DNA from: Chlorobiota bacterium
Lineage (GTDB): Bacteria > Bacteroidota > Bacteroidia > Bacteroidales > JAADGE01
DNA length: 64,000 nucleotides
Direction of reading: 5' to 3'
NCBI GenBank assembly: GCA_013152535.1
Contig: JAADGE010000085.1
Coordinates: forward strand, 1-64,000
Shown: piece by piece, positions 44,816 through 52,382 of the stretch
Layout of the letters: every line of letters starts with the position of its first letter
Position numbering within the stretch: the first letter of the stretch is position 1
Position numbers and translations under genes: made by a program
Notes under the pieces: model-generated
The model's database searches: none
Told to the model about the DNA's origin: nothing
Seen by the model: the letters and a program-made list of their open reading frames with translations, nothing else

Positions 44816-45760
44816 TTAATTGTTTATTGATTTTTTATAATCGTTAATTAATAAGGGTTTTAAGATGCTTAATAAATAACCTAATTTTATCTTTGTCTTA
44901 TTAAAAATTAAAGCAATATGATGATTTTTGAAAATTAAAATAAATAAAAGATAATTATTTTTCAAATCCAATAAATAAAAGCTGTTCTTTTTCTCGAATT
45001 TTGATTTTAAAAATAAGTTATTTATTGATTTATGAAACTTCGCAAATACAACTGTCTGATTAGTTTTAAGGCTATATACCGATTCTCCGTTATCAGCGGA
45101 ATAAACGCTTCCGGAAATAAAGGTATCTCCTAAATCATCTTGTAATTGAGTAAATGATTGTTTAATTATATTTATGTTAATCTTTGTCGAATTTTTCGGA
45201 ATGGTTTTTTTTGATTTTTTGATTTTTTCACTATGAATAATTTCACTGAAATATTCCTTTAAATCTCCTGTTTGTCCTACCTTGTTATATTTAATTTTAA
45301 CAATATCCTTTTTTTCAGTATCTTTTATAATTGTATTAAAAAACAATTTAATATCTTCAGGTAATGGCTCAATCTCAACAATTGCACCTTCCGAACAAAC
45401 AATTTTAGCAGGTTTATTATTAAAATTAAAATTTATTTCTGCACTGATAGCGGAAATTTCAATAAAATGTAAAATGTTTCTGAGTTCTTTATAGTCAAGT
45501 TCAAATTCGCTGTTCCATTTTTGATAAAAGAAACTTCCTTTAGTCCAATTCAAAATTTCTTTTGCGTTATTAATATGATAGTCATTATTCAATACGGCAT
45601 CTATGAGATTTCCGTCTTTTAAAAATAATGCTCCGGTATCATTGCCGCTTTCTGCGTTTAGGATGCAGGTAAACGAAATATAATCTGTAATTGACCGAAG
45701 CGGAATACGCTCAATATTCCCTTTAAATTTTAAAGGTGCAAGTTTCTCTTTAATGTACAT
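44816..45760 (-). CDS. DUF4388-like domain fused to a Roadblock-like domain
   Basis: This 314-residue protein has an N-terminal DUF4388 (PATAN)-like domain (~residues 1-90), recognised by RSITDYISFTCILNAESGND, GALFLKDGNLIDAVLNND and EILNWTKGSFFYQ. A Lys-rich linker (~185-200) leads to a C-terminal Roadblock-like domain (~205-314) homologous to the neighbouring 122-residue protein. DUF4388 domains occur in bacterial signalling and motility proteins beside Roadblock/MglA switches. It probably acts in the cytoplasm as a scaffold or sensor. It begins the minus-strand operon, divergent from the second DUF1987 gene. Confidence 0.65.
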   Translation of the reverse strand: MYIKEKLAPLKFKGNIERIPLRSITDYISFTCILNAESGNDTGALFLKDGNLIDAVLNNDYHINNAKEILNWTKGSFFYQKWNSEFELDYKELRNILHFIEISAISAEINFNFNNKPAKIVCSEGAIVEIEPLPEDIKLFFNTIIKDTEKKDIVKIKYNKVGQTGDLKEYFSEIIHSEKIKKSKKTIPKNSTKININIIKQSFTQLQDDLGDTFISGSVYSADNGESVYSLKTNQTVVFAKFHKSINNLFLKSKFEKKNSFYLLDLKNNYLLFILIFKNHHIALIFNKTKIKLGYLLSILKPLLINDYKKSINN

Positions 45761-45823
45761 AGGTATTTAAAAATTATTTAATACTCAAATTTTTGTAATA
45801 AGTTTTTTGTGTAGATATTGTTG

Positions 45824-45831
45824 CAAAGTTA
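45824..45831 (-). promoter_or_regulatory. -7 promoter box for the DUF4388-Roadblock operon
   Basis: The minus strand reads TAACTTTG, 63 bp before the ATG at 45760. Confidence 0.5.
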
Positions 45832-45870
45832 AAAAAATATTGTTAAAAATAAAAGATATTAATATTTTTA

Positions 45871-45878
45871 TATATTTG
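45871..45878 (+). promoter_or_regulatory. -7 promoter box for the second DUF1987 gene
   Basis: TATATTTG lies 13 bp before the ATG at 45892, back to back with the minus-strand promoter. Confidence 0.55.
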
Positions 45879-45891
45879 TTGCGTTAAACAA

Positions 45892-46263
45892 ATGCTTATG
45901 AAACAGAATAAAACAAAAAATAAACCTTTTATTAATCTTTCACTAAACCTATGTAAAATTGAAATCAAGGGCCCTTCCTATTCCGAAGATATTGATGATA
46001 TTTATGCAGAAATAATAAAGTGGATGCAAGATAATATCCCGAAAATGAAATGTGAATTAATTTGTGAATTTCATTTTAATATTCTTAACAGTATTTCTCA
46101 TAAGAATTTATTGCAAATATTTTCTTTATTATCTGAGTTTTCTGAAAAAGGAAAGAAAATGAAAATTGTTTGGTATGCAGATAAAAATGATGAGGATATT
46201 TTGGAACTTGCTGATGATATTTCTGAATTGTTTAATTTGCAGTTTAAAGTAGTTGAAAAATAA
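45892..46263 (+). CDS. DUF1987 / SiaC-like regulatory phosphoprotein, second copy
   Basis: This 123-residue protein shares the pattern of the 43338-43706 gene: FINLSLNLCKIEIKGPSYSE, IIKWMQDNIPKMKC, ISHKNLLQIFSLLSEFSEKG, and KMKIVWYADKNDEDILELAD. The residue aligned with the phosphorylated Thr of SiaC is Ser67 (alignment from memory). It is followed 30 bp later by a PAS-SpoIIE phosphatase, the same pairing as SiaC with its PP2C phosphatase SiaA, so that protein is its likely dephosphorylating partner. An alternative ATG lies two codons downstream. Confidence 0.78.
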   Translation: MLMKQNKTKNKPFINLSLNLCKIEIKGPSYSEDIDDIYAEIIKWMQDNIPKMKCELICEFHFNILNSISHKNLLQIFSLLSEFSEKGKKMKIVWYADKNDEDILELADDISELFNLQFKVVEK

Positions 46264-46293
46264 TTAACTAACAAAATATATAATTCATACTTT

Positions 46294-47517
46294 ATGGAAG
46301 ATAAATTTCAAAAAATTGTCAGAGATTTAGGGGAAGGAATAGTAATTGTAAATTTTAAGGAAGAATTTATATTTGCGAATTCTTCAGCTTGCAAAATTTT
46401 TGATGTTCCGAACGGAAAATTAATTAACAAAACTCTGAAAGATTTTGTTGACGATGAAGAATGGAAAAAAGTTCTTAATCAAACTTCAAAACGTAAAATC
46501 GGGGAGCCGGGAAAATATCATTTAGAAATTAATACAAATAATCATAATAAAAAAATGTTATTGGTTACGGCAAAGCCTGAGTACAATGAATCCGGAGAAG
46601 TCATTGATACTGTTGCAGTTTTTTTTGATATAACTGAAAACATTAATGAACATAAGAAATTAAAAGAATTTAATCAACAATTTGAAGAATTGGAAGGTCA
46701 ATTATTTGAACAAGCCATTGAAGCCGATATCCGGAAAAAAGAAGCAGAAAAGCTTTTAAAGCATTTTAATGACAGTATTAATTATGCAAAAACAATACAA
46801 TATTCATTATTGCCGTCTTTATCTCATCTGAATAAAATGCTAACAAAAGATGTTTTTGTTCTTTATAAACCCAAACATACCATAGGAGGAGACTTTTATT
46901 ATATGAAACGAAGAGATGATTCTATAATTTTTGCAGTAGCAGATTGTACCGGACACGGTGTTTCGGGAGCTTTGATTTCAATGCTGGGAATTACTTTTTT
47001 AAATGACATCATTGATCAAAATTTATTATTTAATTCCTCTGAAATACTTAGTAAGTTAAGAAAAAAAATAAAACATACCTTTAAAGAGTACGGTAACGAT
47101 TTTCAAAACAAAAACGGGATGGACATTGCACTTTGTATTATAAGTTTAAAAACAAATATGATGCAATTTTCCGGAGCATTTAATCCTTTGTATATAATCA
47201 GAAATAATGAATTAACAGAATATAAAGCAACAAAAAATCCGATTGCATATTATCCTGTCGAAAAAGAGTTTGAATCTCATAATATACAATTATTTAAAAA
47301 TGATACTTTCTATTTATTCTCCGATGGTTTTCAGGATCAGTTAGGAGGTGAGTCAGAAAAAAAATATTCTAAAAAAAAATTTCGTGAATTTCTTTTAAAA
47401 ATACATAAGGAAGATATGACAGAACAAAAGAAATTATTAGAAAAAGAATTTGTCAGTTGGCAATCTGAAAATGATCAGGTGGATGATATGACCGTTATGG
47501 GAGTGAAATGGGATTAA
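46294..47517 (+). CDS. PAS-domain SpoIIE/PP2C-family phosphatase
   Basis: This 407-residue soluble protein has a PAS domain (~1-120: GEGIVIVNFKEEFIFANSSA; VAVFFDITENINEHK), a coiled-coil linker (~125-165) and a C-terminal SpoIIE-type phosphatase. The metal-binding motifs are intact: GGDFYYMKRRDD, VADCTGHGVSGALISMLG, YLFSDGFQDQLGG and ENDQVDDMTVMGV. It would remove phosphate from a Ser/Thr regulatory protein; the DUF1987 protein 30 bp upstream is the obvious candidate. The PAS domain suggests a cytoplasmic ligand or redox signal. No partner kinase is in the window. Confidence 0.9.
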   Translation: MEDKFQKIVRDLGEGIVIVNFKEEFIFANSSACKIFDVPNGKLINKTLKDFVDDEEWKKVLNQTSKRKIGEPGKYHLEINTNNHNKKMLLVTAKPEYNESGEVIDTVAVFFDITENINEHKKLKEFNQQFEELEGQLFEQAIEADIRKKEAEKLLKHFNDSINYAKTIQYSLLPSLSHLNKMLTKDVFVLYKPKHTIGGDFYYMKRRDDSIIFAVADCTGHGVSGALISMLGITFLNDIIDQNLLFNSSEILSKLRKKIKHTFKEYGNDFQNKNGMDIALCIISLKTNMMQFSGAFNPLYIIRNNELTEYKATKNPIAYYPVEKEFESHNIQLFKNDTFYLFSDGFQDQLGGESEKKYSKKKFREFLLKIHKEDMTEQKKLLEKEFVSWQSENDQVDDMTVMGVKWD

Positions 47518-47626
47518 TATAACATATATTTTAATCGAAAGGATTTTTTCGACACTCTTCGTTCGGGGGATCCGTAGGAAAGTTAGATTTTTATAACACT
47601 TTGAAAAAGTATTATGAATTTGTAAA

Positions 47627-47830
47627 ATGATCGACCATATAACAAAAGTTCATATTAAGACAGTTCGTTTATATCATTTAGTTTTTCCGTTAATATATTG
47701 AAAGAAAGTCATCACAGTTGAAATAGGAGAGAGCTTAAAAGAATTTTGCTTTGAAATATCAGAGCATTTTGAGATTTGTTTTATTGAAATTGGTTATGAC
47801 GCAGATTATGTTCGTTTTTTACAAATAAAA
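47627..47830 (+). pseudogene. IS200/IS605-family TnpA relic
   Basis: The frame from the ATG at 47627 reads MIDHITKVHIKTVRLYHLVF, a TGA stop at 47699-47701, then KKVITVEIGESLKEFCFEIS, EHFEICFIEIGYDADYVRF. This follows the IS200 TnpA order: YHLVF-x-x-KYRKKV, then a helix, then EIG-x-D-x-DHVHFL. The HUH catalytic pair is lost (DHVHF has become DYVRF), an Arg codon appears to have become the stop, and the catalytic Tyr region cannot be recognised. The element is therefore a dead fragment, readable to about 47830. Confidence 0.65.
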
Positions 47831-47880
47831 ATTTATTTTGTTTCAGTTTTATTTATGTTAAAGAAACACATTATCCGTTT

Positions 47881-47909
47881 TTGTAATTCTGTATTAAATA
47901 TTACTTTTG
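47881..47909 (+). promoter_or_regulatory. Promoter of ppdK
   Basis: TTG (47881-47883), 18 nt, then TACTTTTG (47902-47909), with 45 bp to the ATG. The promoter lies in the tail of the transposase relic frame. Confidence 0.55.
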
Positions 47910-47954
47910 TAAGTTCAAAATGAAATTATTTTTTACATTAAAATATCATTTAAA

Positions 47955-50696
47955 ATGAGTAACATGAAAAGAGTTTATACTTTCGGAAACAAACAAGCCG
48001 AAGGAAAAACAGAAATGAAAAATTTGCTCGGCGGAAAAGGAGCAAATCTTGCTGAAATGAATCTTGTAGGTGTCCCTGTCCCTCCCGGATTCACAATTAC
48101 AACTGAAGTTTGTACGGAATACAATAAAAACGGAAAAGATAAAACTGTTGACGCTTTAAAATCTGATGTTGAAAAATCGGTAAAACAAATTGAAAATATA
48201 ATGGGAACCAAGTTCGGAGATAAAGAAAATCCTCTGTTGGTTTCGGTACGTTCGGGTGCAAGAGTTTCAATGCCGGGCATGATGGATACGGTTTTAAATC
48301 TTGGTTTGAATAAAGATGCTGTGGAAGGTATTGCCAAAAAATCCGGTAATGCTCGTTTTGCATGGGATTCTTACCGTCGATTTGTTCAAATGTACGGCGA
48401 TGTTGTACTCGGTATGAAACCCGAATCAAAAGAAGATATCGATCCTTTTGAAGCCATTATGGATGAAGTAAAAAAAGCAAAAGGTGTAGAAGATGATACA
48501 CAATTGGAAGTTGATGATTTAAAAGAACTTGTAATAAAATTTAAAGCTGCTGTTAAAAAACAAACCGGACATGATTTTCCTGATAATCCTTGGGAACAAC
48601 TCTGGGGAGCAGTAATGGCAGTGTTCGACAGTTGGAATACTGACCGAGCCATATATTACAGAAAAATGAATAAAATACCGGAAGAGTGGGGAACTGCCGT
48701 AAATGTTCAAGCCATGGTATTCGGAAATATGGGACAAAATTCTGCAACAGGTGTTGCTTTTACCAGAGATGCCGGTACCGGAGAAAATATATTTACCGGT
48801 GAATATTTAATAAATGCTCAGGGAGAAGATGTTGTTGCCGGTGTAAGAACTCCGCAACAAATTACTTTGGAAGGTTCAAAACGATGGGCAAAATTGGCTA
48901 ATGTTTCGGAAGACGAAAGAGCTTCAAAATATCCTTCTTTGGAAGAAATAATGCCTGAGCAATATAAGGAATTAAATACTATTCAAGAAAAACTTGAAAA
49001 ACATTATAAAGATATGCAAGATCTTGAATTTACGATTCAAGACGGAAAACTTTGGTTGTTACAAACTCGTAACGGAAAACGAACCGGAGCTGCAATGGTA
49101 AAAATAGCTATGGACATGCTGAAAGAAGGTATGATTGACGAAAAAACAGCAATTATGCGTCAGGAACCTGAGAAATTAGACGAACTTCTTCATCCTGTTT
49201 TAGACGAACTTCTTCATCCTGTTTTTGAAAAAGAAGCTATTGCCGGAGCAAATGTTGTTGCTAAAGGTTTACCTGCATCTCCGGGAGCTGCAACCGGTCA
49301 AATCGTATTTTTTGCCGATGAAGCTGATAAATTTGATAATTCAATTTTAGTACGTATCGAAACTTCTCCCGAAGACCTTGAAGGAATGAATGTTGCAAAA
49401 GGTATTTTGACTGAAAGAGGCGGAATGACTTCTCATGCTGCAGTTGTTGCCAGAGGAATGGGGAAATGTTGTGTTTCAGGTGCAGGCGAAATAAAAATTA
49501 ACTATAAAGAACGAACTTTAACAACAGGCGGAGTAACTTTTAAACAAGGAGATTGGATTTCCTTAAACGGTTCAACCGGTGAAGTTTATGAAGGTAAAAC
49601 GGCCACTATTGATTCCGAAGTAGGAGGTGATTTTGCAGAATTAATGGAACTTGCCGATAAACATGCTCGCATGTATGTAAGAACAAATGCTGATACACCG
49701 AGAGATGCTGCTGTTGCACGTAATTTCGGTGCCAAAGGTATCGGGCTTACCAGAACGGAACATATGTTCTTTGAAGGTGAAAAAATTGTTGCCATGCGTG
49801 AAATGATTCTGGCTGAAGATGTTAAAGGAAGAATAGAAGCACTTGACAGATTATTACCCATACAACGTAAAGATTTTGAAGGTATTTTTGAAGCAATGCA
49901 GGATTTACCTGTTACGGTTCGTCTGTTAGATCCGCCTTTACATGAGTTTGTTCCTCATGATGAAGCCGGACAAAAAGAAATGGCAGAAGTAATGGGCGTG
50001 AGTGTTGAGGATATTAAAGAAAAAGTTGAAGATTTATCTGAAGTGAACCCGATGCTCGGACACCGCGGTTGTCGCTTGGGAAATACTTATCCCGAAATAA
50101 CCGAAATGCAAACTCGTGCTATTATTGAAGCTGCTCTGAATCTTAAGAAAAAAGGTATAAAAGCTCATCCTGAAATTATGATTCCTTTAACAGGAACCTT
50201 GGCGGAAATGAAGATGCAGGAAGATATTGTGAGAACTACAATAGCTAAAATATTTGAAGAAAGAAACGATTCAATTGATTACATGGTAGGAACCATGATT
50301 GAAATTCCGCGTGCGGCACTTACGGCTGATTTAATTGCTCAGTCTGCCGAATTTTTCTCTTTCGGAACTAATGATTTAACTCAAATGACTTTCGGATATT
50401 CACGAGACGATGCCGGTAAATTTTTACCGATTTACATTGAAAAAGGTCTTTTGAAAAATGATCCTTTTGAAGTATTAGACCAAGAAGGCGTCGGACAATT
50501 GGTTGAAATGGCAGTTAAAAAAGGTCGTCAAACCCGTCCGAATATCAAACTCGGAATTTGCGGTGAACACGGCGGAGAGCCTTCTTCTGTTGAGTTCTGC
50601 CACAGAACAGGGCTTGATTACGTAAGTTGTTCTCCTTATCGTGTGCCTATTGCAAGACTGGCAGCAGCTCAAGCAGCAGTAAGAGAAACTTTATAA
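47955..50696 (+). CDS. ppdK: Pyruvate, phosphate dikinase
   Basis: The 913-residue enzyme interconverts pyruvate and phosphoenolpyruvate using ATP and phosphate (PPi in reverse), typical of anaerobes. The N-terminal nucleotide domain has LLGGKGANLAEMNLVGVPVP and VSVRSGARVSMPGMMDTVLN. The swivelling domain has GGMTSHAAVVARGMGKCCVS, with the phospho-His and the preceding regulatory Thr. The PEP domain includes IGLTRTEHMFF, MLGHRGCRLG, FFSFGTNDLTQMTFG and GICGEHGGEP. An 8-residue tandem repeat LDELLHPV-LDELLHPV before the swivelling domain comes from a perfect 24-bp duplication at 49176-49223. It is monocistronic. Confidence 0.96.
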   Translation: MSNMKRVYTFGNKQAEGKTEMKNLLGGKGANLAEMNLVGVPVPPGFTITTEVCTEYNKNGKDKTVDALKSDVEKSVKQIENIMGTKFGDKENPLLVSVRSGARVSMPGMMDTVLNLGLNKDAVEGIAKKSGNARFAWDSYRRFVQMYGDVVLGMKPESKEDIDPFEAIMDEVKKAKGVEDDTQLEVDDLKELVIKFKAAVKKQTGHDFPDNPWEQLWGAVMAVFDSWNTDRAIYYRKMNKIPEEWGTAVNVQAMVFGNMGQNSATGVAFTRDAGTGENIFTGEYLINAQGEDVVAGVRTPQQITLEGSKRWAKLANVSEDERASKYPSLEEIMPEQYKELNTIQEKLEKHYKDMQDLEFTIQDGKLWLLQTRNGKRTGAAMVKIAMDMLKEGMIDEKTAIMRQEPEKLDELLHPVLDELLHPVFEKEAIAGANVVAKGLPASPGAATGQIVFFADEADKFDNSILVRIETSPEDLEGMNVAKGILTERGGMTSHAAVVARGMGKCCVSGAGEIKINYKERTLTTGGVTFKQGDWISLNGSTGEVYEGKTATIDSEVGGDFAELMELADKHARMYVRTNADTPRDAAVARNFGAKGIGLTRTEHMFFEGEKIVAMREMILAEDVKGRIEALDRLLPIQRKDFEGIFEAMQDLPVTVRLLDPPLHEFVPHDEAGQKEMAEVMGVSVEDIKEKVEDLSEVNPMLGHRGCRLGNTYPEITEMQTRAIIEAALNLKKKGIKAHPEIMIPLTGTLAEMKMQEDIVRTTIAKIFEERNDSIDYMVGTMIEIPRAALTADLIAQSAEFFSFGTNDLTQMTFGYSRDDAGKFLPIYIEKGLLKNDPFEVLDQEGVGQLVEMAVKKGRQTRPNIKLGICGEHGGEPSSVEFCHRTGLDYVSCSPYRVPIARLAAAQAAVRETL
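49176..49223 (+). repeat. Perfect 24-bp tandem duplication inside ppdK
   Basis: The 24-bp unit at 49176-49199 is repeated exactly at 49200-49223, in frame, duplicating LDELLHPV in the protein. Perfect identity suggests a recent event. Confidence 0.9.
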
Positions 50697-50720
50697 TCAC
50701 ATAATGCTGTATAATAAAAG

Positions 50721-50747
50721 AAAGACAAGTCATAACGACTTGTCTTT
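50721..50747 (+). terminator. Terminator of ppdK
   Basis: AAAGACAAGTC (50721-50731) pairs with GACTTGTCTTT (50737-50747) around a 5-nt loop, followed by a T-rich run. Confidence 0.85.
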
Positions 50748-50825
50748 TCCTTTTTTACATCCTATCATTGCATTAGGTGTTTAAAATGTATTTTTGATAT
50801 TTTTCGGATAAATACTATAAGTCAA

Positions 50826-51638
50826 TTAATTTTTTTCTTTAGTTGTATTCTCGTCGATATTAATGTGTTGAATATCAAAATTAAGTTCTGTTAAATCGGA
50901 TTCACTAAATGTATCTTTCCAAACAATGTCCATGTCGGCAAATTGCATATCCGTAATTTTTCCGGGAATTTCAAAATTAACCGTAAAACTTACACTTTCT
51001 CCTTTTTGCAGAATTTTAATTTTTTCTTTTGATTTTACGGTTGCCCACTCCTTGCCGTTTTCTGTTCGTAAAACACAATTTGATGGTATAATGATACCGA
51101 TTTTATCTCCTGTATATGTGCATTTAAATTTCACGGCAGTTTCATCGGTTTGTTTTTTTAATTTCAGCATATTTATTTTAAAAGCAGCACCGGATATTTT
51201 ATTTTTGTCAGGCGGCAAATGAAACGGTTCTGTTTCAACAGTAACGCCTTTGGCCGGAAAAGTATAAATACCGCCGGGTCTGAAATCAATATCGTTTGTT
51301 AAATAGTTTGTTTGTTTTTCTGATTTTACGGTAAAAATTTCTGTTTTTCCGGGTTTAAGAATACGCCCTTTTTTTACTGTTTTAAGGGAATAGGAATTTT
51401 GGTTTACAACAAATTTGCATTTGTCTTTTAAAAATAAAATATAGTTTTTTGTTTGATTATTAATTTCAAGTCCTAATTTAACAAAGTCGGTTTTTGAAAT
51501 TATATTTTTTGCAATTAATTTAACTCCGAACTGTTCGCCGAAAGTTGCATCATAATAAAAATTCGTCATTTTCGAAGATTTTTGTGCAAAAACTGAGAAA
51601 CTGACGAGCAGGAGTGTGAAAAATGTAATTTGTTTCAT
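50826..51638 (-). CDS. Secreted protein of unknown function
   Basis: This 270-residue protein begins with a signal peptide, MKQITFFTLLLVSFSVFAQK, and no lipobox, so it is probably periplasmic. The rest is beta-strand-rich and Lys-rich, with repeated stretches of the type VKLIAKNIISKTDFVKLGLE and ATVKSKEKIKILQKGESVSF. These suggest two Ig-like or immunoglobulin-fold domains. No catalytic motif is seen and I do not recognise the family. It converges with ppdK. Confidence 0.6.
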   Translation of the reverse strand: MKQITFFTLLLVSFSVFAQKSSKMTNFYYDATFGEQFGVKLIAKNIISKTDFVKLGLEINNQTKNYILFLKDKCKFVVNQNSYSLKTVKKGRILKPGKTEIFTVKSEKQTNYLTNDIDFRPGGIYTFPAKGVTVETEPFHLPPDKNKISGAAFKINMLKLKKQTDETAVKFKCTYTGDKIGIIIPSNCVLRTENGKEWATVKSKEKIKILQKGESVSFTVNFEIPGKITDMQFADMDIVWKDTFSESDLTELNFDIQHINIDENTTKEKN

Positions 51639-51692
51639 TTCGTTTAGTTTATATTTAATAATTATTGATGTTAACAGAAATTAAAAAATCAA

Positions 51693-51710
51693 AGAGGGAT
51701 TTTTCCCTCT
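51693..51710 (-). terminator. Terminator of the 142-residue lipoprotein gene
   Basis: AGAGGGA and TCCCTCT form a 7-bp stem with a 4-nt loop; the minus strand continues into a T-rich run. Confidence 0.65.
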
Positions 51711-51826
51711 CTTATAGTATTTGTATCTTGAGTTTGTTTAAAAAAGCAAAATTAACAAAAAAATTGTATTGATTTGGTTTTTATATTTTGTAAAAAATGA
51801 TTGTTAATCTGTTGAGGTCAATTTTT

Positions 51827-52255
51827 TCAGTCTTCTTTATCAATAGCTGCTTTATTCTTATTGTAAACAAATTCATAGAGTTTATAGGCATCTCCTCTTT
51901 TTACGAATTTTAATTTTTCAAAAACGGTATGACCTTTTTCAGTGTCGCATTTGAATTTTAAAGTTACGGTTGTCAAACCGTTATTCGTATTTGTCGAAAA
52001 TGCGTATCGTTTGTGATTTGTAACAGTGCCGAAAGCCGAAGCATGTTTATTAAAAACATCATAAAAGTCATCTTTAATCCCGGCATCAATAACAGATTCT
52101 TTATCTAATATTGTTTCCATGGCTTTTTCATCTTGATTATTGAAAGCTTCAAAAAAACTGTCAGCAGCTTTTTGTGCATCGTCAACCGATTTGCAACTTG
52201 TGAAGGAAATTAATCCTAAAATAAAAAATAATCCGAGTAATTTAATTCGTTTCAT
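51827..52255 (-). CDS. NTF2-like lipoprotein of unknown function
   Basis: This 142-residue protein has a signal peptide and the lipobox ISFTSC, followed by KSVDDAQKAADSFFEAFNNQ, the helix that opens SnoaL/NTF2-like (DUF4878-type) domains. Beta strands follow (TTVTLKFKCDTEKGHTVFEK) and an end such as RGDAYKLYEFVYNK. It is probably anchored in a periplasmic leaflet. The role is unknown. Its terminator lies downstream. Confidence 0.7.
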   Translation of the reverse strand: MKRIKLLGLFFILGLISFTSCKSVDDAQKAADSFFEAFNNQDEKAMETILDKESVIDAGIKDDFYDVFNKHASAFGTVTNHKRYAFSTNTNNGLTTVTLKFKCDTEKGHTVFEKLKFVKRGDAYKLYEFVYNKNKAAIDKED

Positions 52256-52382
52256 ATGTAAAATTTAGTTTTTAAAGCATTAAATATACAAAAAAAAAGA
52301 TAATCAAGACAGATTTTTTTATCAAATGCAGTATATTTTCCGTAAAAGATGATTCTGCGGATGATTTTTCAGATAAGAATAT

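Larger units (their letters stand above)
47518..47954. other. Intergenic region with a decayed IS200-type element
   Basis: This 437-bp gap holds the transposase relic at 47627-47830 and the ppdK promoter at 47881-47909. The 5' part (about 47535-47590) is locally more GC-rich, with a GGATCC palindrome, and may be the remains of an insertion-element end. No intact gene is present. Confidence 0.55.

Noticed and set aside
47535-47590. GC-richer segment with GGATCC as an insertion-element end hairpin
   Set aside because: The pairing is short and no matching second end was found; it is mentioned only as context for the transposase relic.
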